12,317 nt of DNA, taken from NCBI GenBank assembly GCA_030433195.1, contig JAUIME010000080.1, positions 1-12,317 of the forward strand, in the 5' to 3' direction. The stretch comes from a bacterium. GTDB taxonomy: Bacteria; Planctomycetota; JACOTG01; JAUIME01. The position numbers and the translations under genes were made by a program. This document shows positions 1 to 6,911 of this stretch, piece by piece (the stretch's first letter is position 1; every line of letters starts with the position of its first letter). The notes beneath the pieces are model-generated. The model saw nothing but the letters and a program-made list of their open reading frames with translations, was not told where the DNA came from and made no database searches.

Positions 1-800
1 GTCAGGCTCATCCATCCAGTCTCCTCGACCTTGGGCAACTCGGACGAATCGCCTTGGAGGCTCTCGGCGATCTGGGTGATGTCGCTCAGCGATCCGGACC
101 ACCAACTTGAGAGCGAAGGACGGCGAACAAAGAGGGTCTCGTCATTGTTCCATAGGTGAACCTCGTAATCGGTGGTTCCGCTGGCAAGCGAAAGTAGGAC
201 GAGACGGTTCGAGACGATTCCCTCCTCAATGAACACAGGAAGCAAGAGCGTGTCGAGAGAGCGTGAGTATTCGATCCCATCGAGGTCGGCATCTCCTTCT
301 CCATCGACATCAGTAGATTCGCGTATGCACTCCATCGGTTCTTCCACCGAGGCGGAAGCAATGGGATAGGCGCTGTATGCCCAAGCTCGGTTTCCACCTC
401 CGGTCACCAAGACGGCCTTTCCGACAAGGTGGTCGAACCTGAGAAGGGTGCCGCTCGCAGCATCCATCGCCGAGACGATAAGAAACCCACTCGCTGCCGA
501 CGATCGTAGGTGCCTACTGACAAGCACGCTCAATGTGTCGCCGGGAGTCAGGTGCTCCGAGACTCTCGCGACTTCTCTTGTGAGGCCATCTACGTAGGCA
601 TACTCAACTACGACATCACCGTCCTCGAGCCCGTTACCGCACATTACATTACTCACGTTGGTATTGGTTACGCTGACGAGTGTTTCAAAGTCCTCAGAGA
701 TGTCGAAGAGGGGAAAGACGAGGATGCTTGCTGCGTCGCTAGCAAGTGCAGGGACCGGAAGGAGAAGAAACAGATTGAGAGCAATAGTGCGCTTCAGCAT
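1..800 (-). CDS. Secreted protein of unknown function, C-terminus cut off by window edge
   Basis: An uninterrupted minus-strand frame runs from 800 off the left edge (266 codons visible). The start at 800 is chosen because GAGGAG lies 9 nt upstream and the product opens with a textbook signal peptide: MLKR, a hydrophobic stretch to about residue 18, then ALA-SDA with cleavage after about residue 20. ATGs at 809 and 824 are in frame but place the ribosome site badly. The mature start reads SILVFPLFD, followed by a beta-rich region with VSVTNTN (43-49). An acidic stretch DVDGEGDADLDG (164-175) resembles a DxDxDG calcium loop. Two cysteines (54, 158) could pair after export. I recall similar secreted proteins with 'VFPxFD...TVTNT' openings from Planctomycetota-like genomes, but have no named function. 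It follows the beta-helix gene on the same strand after 136 nt, so the two may be co-expressed surface proteins. Reality of the gene is near certain; the role is unknown. Confidence 0.82.
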   Translation of the reverse strand, partial: MLKRTIALNLFLLLPVPALASDAASILVFPLFDISEDFETLVSVTNTNVSNVMCGNGLEDGDVVVEYAYVDGLTREVARVSEHLTPGDTLSVLVSRHLRSSAASGFLIVSAMDAASGTLLRFDHLVGKAVLVTGGGNRAWAYSAYPIASASVEEPMECIRESTDVDGEGDADLDGIEYSRSLDTLLLPVFIEEGIVSNRLVLLSLASGTTDYEVHLWNNDETLFVRRPSLSSWWSGSLSDITQIAESLQGDSSELPKVEETGWMSL

Positions 801-809
801 AAGAGTCAT

Positions 810-815
810 CTCCTC
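810..815 (-). promoter_or_regulatory. Shine-Dalgarno deciding the start of the left-edge secreted protein
   Basis: Read on the minus strand this is GAGGAG, 9 nt before the ATG at 800. It abuts the in-frame ATG at 809 with no spacer, so it favours the 800 start, which also gives the best signal peptide. Confidence 0.6.
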
Positions 816-836
816 GAGCTTCATCTCAGGTTTCCC

Positions 837-857
837 GACGCACGCAATCCGTGCGTC
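837..857. repeat. Inverted repeat, 8-bp stem with 5-nt loop
   Basis: GACGCACG (837-844) and CGTGCGTC (850-857) are perfect complements separated by CAATC. The hairpin lies between the stop of the beta-helix gene (937) and the start of the next secreted gene (800), both on the minus strand. No T-tract follows on either strand, so it may be a factor-assisted terminator, an mRNA-processing hairpin or an operator. The sequence does not decide between these. Confidence 0.45.
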
Positions 858-936
858 CCCGGGATCGTCTCTCGGCGATACGGCAATTGAGCTTGAGGAG
901 ATTTGTGCGAGTGCGAGAGAACGAAGAAGATGTGAA

Positions 937-2853
937 CTACTGGACACTGACAACGACGGCGTTCGTGATGCTCACTGGACCTGCGCCTCGTGAACCAACG
1001 TCCTGCAGAAATCCCTGAAAAGTCACGGTAATCGGTACTGTGGCTCCTCGGGAGAGAGTCGCCACCACTGTGGGTGCGAGAGAAGAGGACCTCGTCGGTT
1101 TCCCGAGCTGGCCAATGCGTCCGAGGTTGTTCCAGATCTCAACCGGTGCGTTCACAGGTTCCATCTGAAGCGGCGTTGGAAACACCGTCCAGCCGAGCCC
1201 GAAGGGCTGCTTGCGGTGTGTCAATGAGTCGGGAGCATCGATCCACGCATAAAGCCCGAACGCCGCGCTCTGAGGGCCTGCGCTGCTCGTCGTCATCTCG
1301 AGTGAAATGGGTTCGTGCAACCCGATGTGGACAACTCGCTCGGCATCGCCTGCAGTGCCGTTGACGGTCAATACGGATTCGGCGATCTGGTTTACATATC
1401 CGAAACGAAGAGCTATCGAGGGGTCAAGCTCATCCGCTCCTATATCGACAATCGCCGGCTGACTCCTCCTTCCGGCTTGGACCCTTTCTTGACCATCGAT
1501 GTCCCGCTGCAGCAGAAGCCCCGTGTCACTGCCGGCATCAACACAGGGCGAAGACAGTCTGAGATGAGGGTCTCCAGACCCGGGTACCACGAACTCGGGG
1601 TCCACATCGATATTGCCTTCCCCTGGCCACCCTCCCCTGATACATGAGAATGAGGCCGTGAATTCCGAATCTGCGACAAGAATAGGAGGCCTGCTCTTGC
1701 TCCATAGGATCGAGTTGACCACTTCAACATCACACCCCGCGGCGACTTCAAGCGCTCCGCCGTCGACGTCGCGGTTCTGAGCAAGCGTGCACTCCCGAAC
1801 GGATACGACCGACGCACTCCTTACAAGGAGTGCGCGACCATCTGTGAGCGTGATAGAGTTGTTCACAAGACCAGCACTGGAATTCACGATCTCGATTGCC
1901 GCGCCCCGGGTATCCGAAACCACGTTGGACTGTACCTCGACAGACGAGTTGCTAATGAGCATCGCGAGGTCATTTCGCACCAGAACGTTGCGGGAAACAA
2001 TGACGCCCTCACTGGCTTCGATCGTTATCGCGAAGTTCGACTGCTCCGCAAACATGTTGTCGAAGACGTAGACGTCATTGCAGCTATTGATCTCAATGCC
2101 TTGACGGATCTGGTCTCGGAAGTCGTTCTCTGAAATGAACCCGCCGGGGGCAAACTGCAGCACGATCCCAGCTGCGTCGTTGACGCTTCGGTTACCTGCG
2201 ATCGTATTGCGGGTAATCGTAGGCGCGGCGGCACGAAGGCTAGCGATGCCGCCGCCCGAAAGGGCTGTGTTCTCGAGGATCTGATTCTGGTCGATCGTGG
2301 GATGGCTTTCATCCGTGCAGAAAACTCCCCCACCGTGACCTAGAACGCGGGCGGTCGCCTCATTCTCGCGGATGATATTCTCGACGATGGTCGGGCCAGA
2401 CGCACCCAGACAGGCGAGCCCGCCCCCGGATTCCGCACTGTTCTGGAGAATCACATTGTTAGCGATCGTGGGAGATGCATTCTCGCAGAAGATGCCGCCG
2501 CCAAAGGTGCGGCCCCTTGTCTGTTCACCGAGACCTCCTCGGATTTGAAAACCCCGTATTTCTGATTGCGGCCCTTCGTTGTTCGCGAAACGGACCACGG
2601 GTCCTACCCCACCTGCGTCGATGATCGTCGTGTCCGGGCCTTCAAGCGACCGAAGAAGAACGCTCTTTCCCAGAAAGTCGACGCCCTCGTGGTAAATCCC
2701 GGGGGCGACGAGAATCTCGTCACCAGGTGTTGCAGCGTCTAGCGCAGCCTGGATGGTCGGGTGATCGTCTGGAACTCGCAGCTCAGCAGCGAACGAGCCC
2801 AGCGCCATTGAGAGGGAGATGATGAAGGCACTGAGAACTCTACGGAACACCAT
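937..2853 (-). CDS. Secreted right-handed parallel beta-helix protein with choice-of-anchor-Q-like module
   Basis: A 638-residue protein. The start at 2853 has GTGAGG 8 nt upstream and gives a signal peptide (MVFRR, hydrophobic 6-19, cleavage after SFAA at about 23). A TTG at 2967 would add 38 residues ahead of that peptide and is rejected. Residues 27-70 (PTIQAALDAATPGDEILVAPG, written here as its core) match the opening of NosD/pectate-lyase-like folds. From about 118 to 380 there are beta-helix rungs with recurring GGGI/GGGL/GGGV plus 'PTI..N.I..N' units, clearest at 118-222. Residues 380-475 (NSILW ... DVDPEF ... CVDAG ... DIGADE) are the hallmark of choice-of-anchor-Q proteins. Residues 480-638 form a further beta-rich domain ending in TNAVVVSVQ. 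Such proteins act outside the cell, often on polysaccharides or in adhesion; no catalytic residues are identifiable. It is lower in GC than the genes from 3191 onward. Confidence 0.9.
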   Translation of the reverse strand: MVFRRVLSAFIISLSMALGSFAAELRVPDDHPTIQAALDAATPGDEILVAPGIYHEGVDFLGKSVLLRSLEGPDTTIIDAGGVGPVVRFANNEGPQSEIRGFQIRGGLGEQTRGRTFGGGIFCENASPTIANNVILQNSAESGGGLACLGASGPTIVENIIRENEATARVLGHGGGVFCTDESHPTIDQNQILENTALSGGGIASLRAAAPTITRNTIAGNRSVNDAAGIVLQFAPGGFISENDFRDQIRQGIEINSCNDVYVFDNMFAEQSNFAITIEASEGVIVSRNVLVRNDLAMLISNSSVEVQSNVVSDTRGAAIEIVNSSAGLVNNSITLTDGRALLVRSASVVSVRECTLAQNRDVDGGALEVAAGCDVEVVNSILWSKSRPPILVADSEFTASFSCIRGGWPGEGNIDVDPEFVVPGSGDPHLRLSSPCVDAGSDTGLLLQRDIDGQERVQAGRRSQPAIVDIGADELDPSIALRFGYVNQIAESVLTVNGTAGDAERVVHIGLHEPISLEMTTSSAGPQSAAFGLYAWIDAPDSLTHRKQPFGLGWTVFPTPLQMEPVNAPVEIWNNLGRIGQLGKPTRSSSLAPTVVATLSRGATVPITVTFQGFLQDVGSRGAGPVSITNAVVVSVQ

Positions 2854-2882
2854 TGGGCTCGCCTCACGTTGAGTAGAAGGGA

Positions 2883-2914
2883 CTCGGTCTCGCAGAATGC
2901 TTTGCGAGACCGAG
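2883..2914. repeat. Perfect 12-bp inverted repeat in the leader of the beta-helix gene
   Basis: CTCGGTCTCGCA (2883-2894) and TGCGAGACCGAG (2903-2914) are exact reverse complements around an 8-nt loop, GAATGCTT. The element ends 30 nt before the beta-helix start at 2853. On the minus strand it could form a stable hairpin in the mRNA leader, or serve as an operator. It lacks a following T-run, so intrinsic termination is unlikely. Confidence 0.6.
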
Positions 2915-3119
2915 AACAGTCGTCTATCGTGGGAATCGACAGAGATTACCACGAGCACACTCCTCAAACAGGTCGAGTCCCAACTACCCTGAGCAATTCA
3001 ATACCTGATCTGGAGTCACCACGATCTGGTTTTGCGAGGCCCGGGGACAGGCGTGCAGAGCGAGCAAGGCCTGCGGTTCGGTGAACTGCACGTGGAAGAA
3101 GCTCCTAGTTCCAGCCGTG

Positions 3120-3146
3120 GTGACTTCCTCGGCGGGCTGCTAGAAT
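3120..3146 (+). promoter_or_regulatory. Candidate sigma-70-type extended -10 promoter for deoC operon
   Basis: TGC-TAGAAT (3138-3146) is a good extended -10. A weak -35, GTGACT, lies at 3120-3125 with a 15-nt spacer. Transcription would start near 3153 and give a leader of about 38 nt to the deoC ATG at 3191. The extended -10 TG can compensate for the poor -35. This is a pattern-based call only. Confidence 0.4.
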
Positions 3147-3190
3147 CGCCTCTCCACACTCGCGCCGAATGCTGTCTCAGAGGCCTCTCC

Positions 3191-4084
3191 ATGACTTACA
3201 CGTTGCCCCGCGTTCCCGCCGTCGACCAGGTCGCGGCCGAGATGCGCGCGAAGTCGTTCACGACGCGAAGCATCAAGACGACCGCGAAGGCGCGCGCGCT
3301 GGCGCTCGTCACGAGTATGATCGACCTCACGACGCTCGAGGGCAGCGACACGCCCGACAAGGTGCGTCGTCTGTGTCGCAAGGGGCTGCAGCCGCTCGTC
3401 GGCAGCGAGGTTCCGCCGGTCGCGGCGATTTGCGTCTACCCGACGATGGTCGCCACGGCCAAGGACGAACTGCGCGGCTCGAACGTGAAGGTCGCCGCGG
3501 TCGCGACGGCGTTCCCGAGCGGGCAGTCGTTTCTCGACATCCGCCTCGCCGAAGTTCGCGACACGGTCGACGCCGGCGCCGACGAGATCGACATGGTCAT
3601 CAACCGCGGCGCGTTCCTCGCCGGCGACTACGCGCGCGTCTACGACGAGATCGCGGACGTGAAGGAGGCGTGCGGCCCCGCTCACCTCAAGGTGATCCTC
3701 GAAACCGGCGAGATCGGCCCGCTCGACCAAGTGCGCAAGGCGTCGCAGATCGCGATCGACGCGGGCGCCGACTTCATCAAGACGTCGACGGGCAAGATCG
3801 GCACCGCCGCGACGATGCCCGTCACGCTCGTCATGCTCGAAGCGATCCGCGACGAGTACCTGCGCACGGGTCGCATCATCGGCATGAAGCCCGCGGGCGG
3901 CATCCGCACCGCAAAGCAAGCGTGGCACTACCTCGCGATGGTCAAGGAAACGCTCGGCGACACCTGGCTCACGCCCGACCTGTTCCGCATCGGCGCGTCG
4001 TCGCTGCTCAACGACGTGCTCATGCAATGGCGTAAGCTCGAGACCGGCCGCTACCAGTCGGACGACTACTTCAGCAAGGACTGA
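3191..4084 (+). CDS. deoC: Deoxyribose-phosphate aldolase (DERA)
   Basis: A 297-residue class I aldolase that cleaves 2-deoxyribose-5-phosphate to glyceraldehyde-3-phosphate and acetaldehyde in the cytoplasm, the last step of deoxynucleoside sugar catabolism. The ATG at 3191 follows AGAGG by 7 nt; the frame is open further upstream to 3032 but that part is not conserved-looking. Catalytic landmarks are all present: DEIDMVIN (131-138, Asp134 matching E. coli Asp102), FIKTSTGKIG (196-204, Schiff-base Lys197) and MKPAGGIR (232-239, Lys233 matching E. coli Lys201). At 297 residues it is longer than E. coli DeoC (about 259) mainly through an N-terminal extension, as in many non-enterobacterial DERAs. 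The ALDH gene begins 7 nt after its stop, so the acetaldehyde produced probably passes to the next enzyme. No DeoR-type operator is recognised. Confidence 0.97.
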   Translation: MTYTLPRVPAVDQVAAEMRAKSFTTRSIKTTAKARALALVTSMIDLTTLEGSDTPDKVRRLCRKGLQPLVGSEVPPVAAICVYPTMVATAKDELRGSNVKVAAVATAFPSGQSFLDIRLAEVRDTVDAGADEIDMVINRGAFLAGDYARVYDEIADVKEACGPAHLKVILETGEIGPLDQVRKASQIAIDAGADFIKTSTGKIGTAATMPVTLVMLEAIRDEYLRTGRIIGMKPAGGIRTAKQAWHYLAMVKETLGDTWLTPDLFRIGASSLLNDVLMQWRKLETGRYQSDDYFSKD

Positions 4085-4091
4085 CGGACCC

Positions 4092-5690
4092 ATGACGGAC
4101 CCGACCCTCGAAGCGCCCGCGACCGAAGCCGAGCCTACGCCGACGACGCCGTCGTCGGTGACACGGATCGAGCCGACCGCCGCCACCGCGAACGGCGACG
4201 GCGCCCCGGCCGACACGAATGCCGCGACCTCGCCCGACTCCGCGCGCGAACTCCTGTTCGGCGATCTGTGGACGTACGCACCCGCGCCCGAAAGCACGGC
4301 GTCGTGCCGCTACGAGTCGCGCTACGGACACTTCATCGACAACGAGTTCGTGAACGGACGCGACTACTTCCCGACCGTGAACCCGGCGACCGAAGAGGTG
4401 TTGTGCGAAGTGCCGACGGCCGACCGCCGCATGGTCGGCCGCGCCGTCGAAGCCGCGCGCCGCGCGTTCCCCGCATGGTCGGCGCTGCCCGGACGCGAGC
4501 GCGGCAAGTACCTCTACCGGATCGGCCGCATCTTGCAGGAGAAGGCGCGCGAGATCGCGATCCTCGAGACGCTCGACAACGGCAAGCCGATCAAGGAAAC
4601 GCGCGACGTCGACCTGCCGCTCGCCGCCGCGCACTTCCTTTATCACGCAGGATGGGCCGACAAGCTCGAATACGCGTTTCCGGGCGTGACGCCGCGGCCG
4701 ATCGGGGTCGCCGGGCAGATCATCCCGTGGAACTTCCCGCTGCTCATGGCGGCTTGGAAGATCGCGCCGGCGCTCGCGTGCGGCAACACCGTGGTGCTGA
4801 AGCCCGCCGAGACGACGCCGCTCACGGCCATGAAGCTCGCCGAGATCCTGCTCGAAGCCGGCCTGCCGCCCGGGGTCGTGAACTTCGTCCACGGCGCGGG
4901 CAAGACCGGCGCCGCGCTCGCCGAGCACCCCGACGTCGACAAGGTCGCGTTCACGGGCTCGACCGAGGTCGGGAAGATCTTGCAACGCCAGCTCGCGGGT
5001 TCGAAGAAGCGGCTCACGCTCGAGCTCGGCGGCAAGGGCGCGAACATCGTCTTCGAAGACGCGACGCTCGACCAAGCGATCGAAGGCGTCATGCAGGGCA
5101 TCTTCTTCAACCAGGGACACGTCTGCTGCGCCGGATCTCGACTGCTGGTTCAGGAGAGCATCGCCGCCCCGTTCCTCGACAAGCTGCGCCGACGCATCGC
5201 GACGCTGCGCGTGGGCGATCCGCTCGACAAGAACACCGACCTCGGCGCAATTCATGGCAAGGAACAGCTCGTGAAGATCCGCAAGCTCGTCGAGAGCGGT
5301 CGTCGCGAAGGCGCGTCGATGCACCAGCTCGCATGCGACCTGCCGCGAAAGGGCTTCTTCTTCGCGCCGACGTTCTTCACGGACGTCTCGCAATCGCACC
5401 GCATCGCGCAGGAAGAGATCTTCGGACCCGTGCTCGCCGTGCAGACGTTCCGCACGCCGCAAGAGGCGATCGAGAAAGCGAACAACACGCCCTACGGCCT
5501 CTCGGCCGGAGTCTGGAGCGACAAGGGATCGAAGCTGTTCTCGACCGCGCGCGCGCTCGACGCGGGCGTCGTGTGGGGCAACACGTTCAACCGCTTCGAC
5601 CCCGGGAGCCCGTTCGGCGGATTCAAAGAGAGCGGATTCGGCCGCGAAGGCGGACGCCACGGCCTGCTCGCGTACTTGGAGACCGACTGA
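4092..5690 (+). CDS. NAD(P)-dependent aldehyde dehydrogenase, catalytically complete
   Basis: A 532-residue ALDH superfamily enzyme. The core spans about residues 78-532. Key motifs: IPWNFP (211-216, oxyanion Asn214), KPAE (237-240, cofactor Lys237), FTGSTEVG (287-294), ELGGKG (311-316, general base Glu311), FFNQGHVCCAGSR (338-350, catalytic Cys345 by alignment to the ALDH2 triplet), EEIFGP (441-446) and SPFGGFKESGFGREGG near the end. It resembles ALDH2-like acetaldehyde or betaine-aldehyde oxidising enzymes; with deoC 7 nt upstream the likely substrate is acetaldehyde, giving acetate (inferred). Residues 1-52 are an extra tail rich in Pro, Ala and Thr with several acidic residues, absent from typical family members and probably disordered. 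The ATG has only a weak ribosome site, so translation may depend on coupling to deoC. Its stop overlaps the start of the next gene by 1 nt (TGATG). Confidence 0.95.
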   Translation: MTDPTLEAPATEAEPTPTTPSSVTRIEPTAATANGDGAPADTNAATSPDSARELLFGDLWTYAPAPESTASCRYESRYGHFIDNEFVNGRDYFPTVNPATEEVLCEVPTADRRMVGRAVEAARRAFPAWSALPGRERGKYLYRIGRILQEKAREIAILETLDNGKPIKETRDVDLPLAAAHFLYHAGWADKLEYAFPGVTPRPIGVAGQIIPWNFPLLMAAWKIAPALACGNTVVLKPAETTPLTAMKLAEILLEAGLPPGVVNFVHGAGKTGAALAEHPDVDKVAFTGSTEVGKILQRQLAGSKKRLTLELGGKGANIVFEDATLDQAIEGVMQGIFFNQGHVCCAGSRLLVQESIAAPFLDKLRRRIATLRVGDPLDKNTDLGAIHGKEQLVKIRKLVESGRREGASMHQLACDLPRKGFFFAPTFFTDVSQSHRIAQEEIFGPVLAVQTFRTPQEAIEKANNTPYGLSAGVWSDKGSKLFSTARALDAGVVWGNTFNRFDPGSPFGGFKESGFGREGGRHGLLAYLETD

Positions 5691-6823
5691 TGGCACGCAA
5701 GAAGCGAGCAACGAAGAAGGCGCCTGCGAGTCGCAAGAAGACGACCGCATCGCGAAAGAAGCGACCGACGGCCAAGAAGAAGACCGCAGCGCGAAAGACG
5801 CGACCGACGACCAAGAAGAAGAAGTCGAGCGCCCGAACGACGACGAGCACGCGGTCCACGTCATCGAAGAAGGCGCGCGCGAGCACGGCATCCGCAAAGG
5901 CCACGCCGGCGGCACGTCCGGCGCGCACGATGACGACGAAGACCACGACCGCATCGCGCATCACCGTCTCGAAGACGTTCAAGATGTACGTCGGCGGAGC
6001 GTTCGTCCGCTCCGAGGGGGGGCACGTTCTCGACCAGCATGATCACGAGGGACGGTTCATGGCACACTACGCCCGCGCGACGCGCAAAGACCTCCGAGAC
6101 GCGGTTGGCGCCGCACGCAAGGCGCAACCCGGTTGGGCCGCGCGTACGCCTTTCAACCGCAGCCAAATTCTCTACCGTCTGGCCGAGATGATCGAGGATC
6201 GGCGCGCGGTGTTCTCCGAGCGATGCCGCGTTCTGCTCGGCGACAGCGAGGCCGAAGCACACGCCGAGATCGACACCGCGATCGAGGTCGTGTTCGGCTA
6301 CGCGGGCTGGACCGACAAGTTCGCGCAGGTACTCGGCGGCATCAACCCGGTCTCGGCGCCGTTCTTCAACTTCACGTCGCCCGATCCCGTCGGCGTGGTG
6401 GCCGTGATGCCGAGCCGCCAATCACCGCTGGCCGGTCTCGTCGCGGCCTTCGTACCCGTGATCCTGTCGGGCAACACGTGCGTCGTCATCGCCGACAACG
6501 ATGCTCCCGTCCTCGCCTGCGATCTCGGCGAAGCGCTCGCGACGAGCGACTTCCCCCCCGGCGTCGTCAACCTCCTGACGGGCTACCGCGACGAGCTCCG
6601 CCGGCCGATCTCCGAGCACATGGACATCGGCGCGCTGTCGATCGTCGGTGCCGATCCCGAAGAGCGCGAGGCCTGGGATCGCGCGGCCGCCGACAACGTC
6701 AAGCGCGTCCGCTACCAGGACGAGCGCGCGCGCGCCGCCTGGCGAAGCGACACGACGTGCAGCCCGTACCGTATCGAACCGTTCGTCGAATGGAAGACTG
6801 CGTGGCATCCGATCGGCACGTGA
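5690..6823 (+). CDS. Truncated, catalytically dead ALDH-like protein with histone-H1-like basic tail
   Basis: A 377-residue protein starting inside the stop of the catalytic ALDH (TGATG), so translationally coupled. Residues 2-75 are almost entirely Lys, Arg, Ala, Thr, Ser and Pro (ARKKRATKKAPASRKK and similar), like histone-H1 or AlaLys-rich tails. Residues 95-345 align by eye with the ALDH cofactor domain: YVGGAFVRSEGG, YAGWTDK (204-210), SPDPVGVVAVMPSRQSP (230-246), SGNTCVV, FPPGVVNLLTG (288-298). The PWNFP motif is replaced by PSRQSP and KPAE by IADN. The chain ends near 377 without the ELGG glutamate or the catalytic cysteine, so it cannot be a normal dehydrogenase. It resembles the non-catalytic C-terminal domain of two-domain ALDH16 enzymes, here a separate gene. 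An internal ATG at 5930 (residue 81) would give a tail-less form. Likely a partner or scaffold of the upstream ALDH (inferred). Confidence 0.85.
   Translation: MARKKRATKKAPASRKKTTASRKKRPTAKKKTAARKTRPTTKKKKSSARTTTSTRSTSSKKARASTASAKATPAARPARTMTTKTTTASRITVSKTFKMYVGGAFVRSEGGHVLDQHDHEGRFMAHYARATRKDLRDAVGAARKAQPGWAARTPFNRSQILYRLAEMIEDRRAVFSERCRVLLGDSEAEAHAEIDTAIEVVFGYAGWTDKFAQVLGGINPVSAPFFNFTSPDPVGVVAVMPSRQSPLAGLVAAFVPVILSGNTCVVIADNDAPVLACDLGEALATSDFPPGVVNLLTGYRDELRRPISEHMDIGALSIVGADPEEREAWDRAAADNVKRVRYQDERARAAWRSDTTCSPYRIEPFVEWKTAWHPIGT
5693..5914 (+). repeat. Low-complexity Lys/Arg/Ala/Thr/Ser coding region
   Basis: Codons 2-75 of the ALDH-like protein are dominated by AAG, CGA/CGC, ACG/ACC and GCG/GCC in imperfect short repeats (RKK, KKR, TKKK, ARKT patterns recurring about every 8-14 residues). 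This produces an intrinsically disordered, strongly basic tail. Such repeats expand and shrink readily, so tail length may vary between related strains. Confidence 0.7.
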
Positions 6824-6850
6824 ATCGCAACGTGTCGATCGTTCTACCGC

Positions 6851-6867
6851 CGCCCGGCCCTCGGGCG
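6851..6867. terminator. Hairpin after the deoC-ALDH operon, terminator-like
   Basis: CGCCCG (6851-6856) and CGGGCG (6862-6867) pair perfectly around GCCCT, 27 nt after the stop of the ALDH-like gene. It is GC-rich and well placed to end the operon, but is followed by CGAAAAA rather than a T-run, so termination would need a factor or be partial. Confidence 0.35.
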
Positions 6868-6911
6868 CGAAAAATCGAATCGATGGTTGCCCGGGTCGAC
6901 GCTCCGAGATA

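Larger units (their letters stand above)
2854..3190. other. Divergent intergenic region between beta-helix gene and deoC
   Basis: This 337-nt region separates divergently transcribed genes. It holds the ribosome site of the beta-helix gene (2862-2867), the 12-bp hairpin (2883-2914), a possible minus-strand extended -10 (TGG then TAATCT, complement of 2943-2948) without a convincing -35, the deoC promoter candidate (about 3120-3146) and the deoC ribosome site AGAGG (3179-3183). No coding sequence in it looks real. The GC shift between the left and central parts of the window falls here. Confidence 0.6.

Noticed and set aside
2854..2967. Longer beta-helix protein starting at TTG 2967
   Set aside because: This would bury the signal peptide 38 residues inside the chain and has a poorer start codon; ATG 2853 has a ribosome site and an immediate signal peptide.
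3140..4297. A 385-codon minus-strand frame opposite deoC
   Set aside because: deoC on the plus strand has its Schiff-base lysine and other catalytic residues; the antisense product is low-complexity shadow sequence.
4268..5689. Upstream in-frame extension of the ALDH-like pseudo-enzyme into the catalytic ALDH gene
   Set aside because: The extension is an Arg/Ala-rich out-of-frame reading of the upstream gene; the TGATG overlap provides a natural start at 5690.
4071..5954. A 627-codon open frame on the minus strand opposite the ALDH genes
   Set aside because: It is antisense to two genes with clear family motifs, is extremely Arg/Ala/Glu-rich as expected for shadow frames in GC-rich DNA, and shows no domain.
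3191..6823. Bacterial microcompartment aldolase/ALDH locus
   Set aside because: DeoC and ALDH genes occur in some microcompartment loci, but no shell protein (BMC-H, BMC-P) or encapsulation peptide is visible, and the ALDH tail is Pro/Ala/Thr-rich rather than an amphipathic helix.
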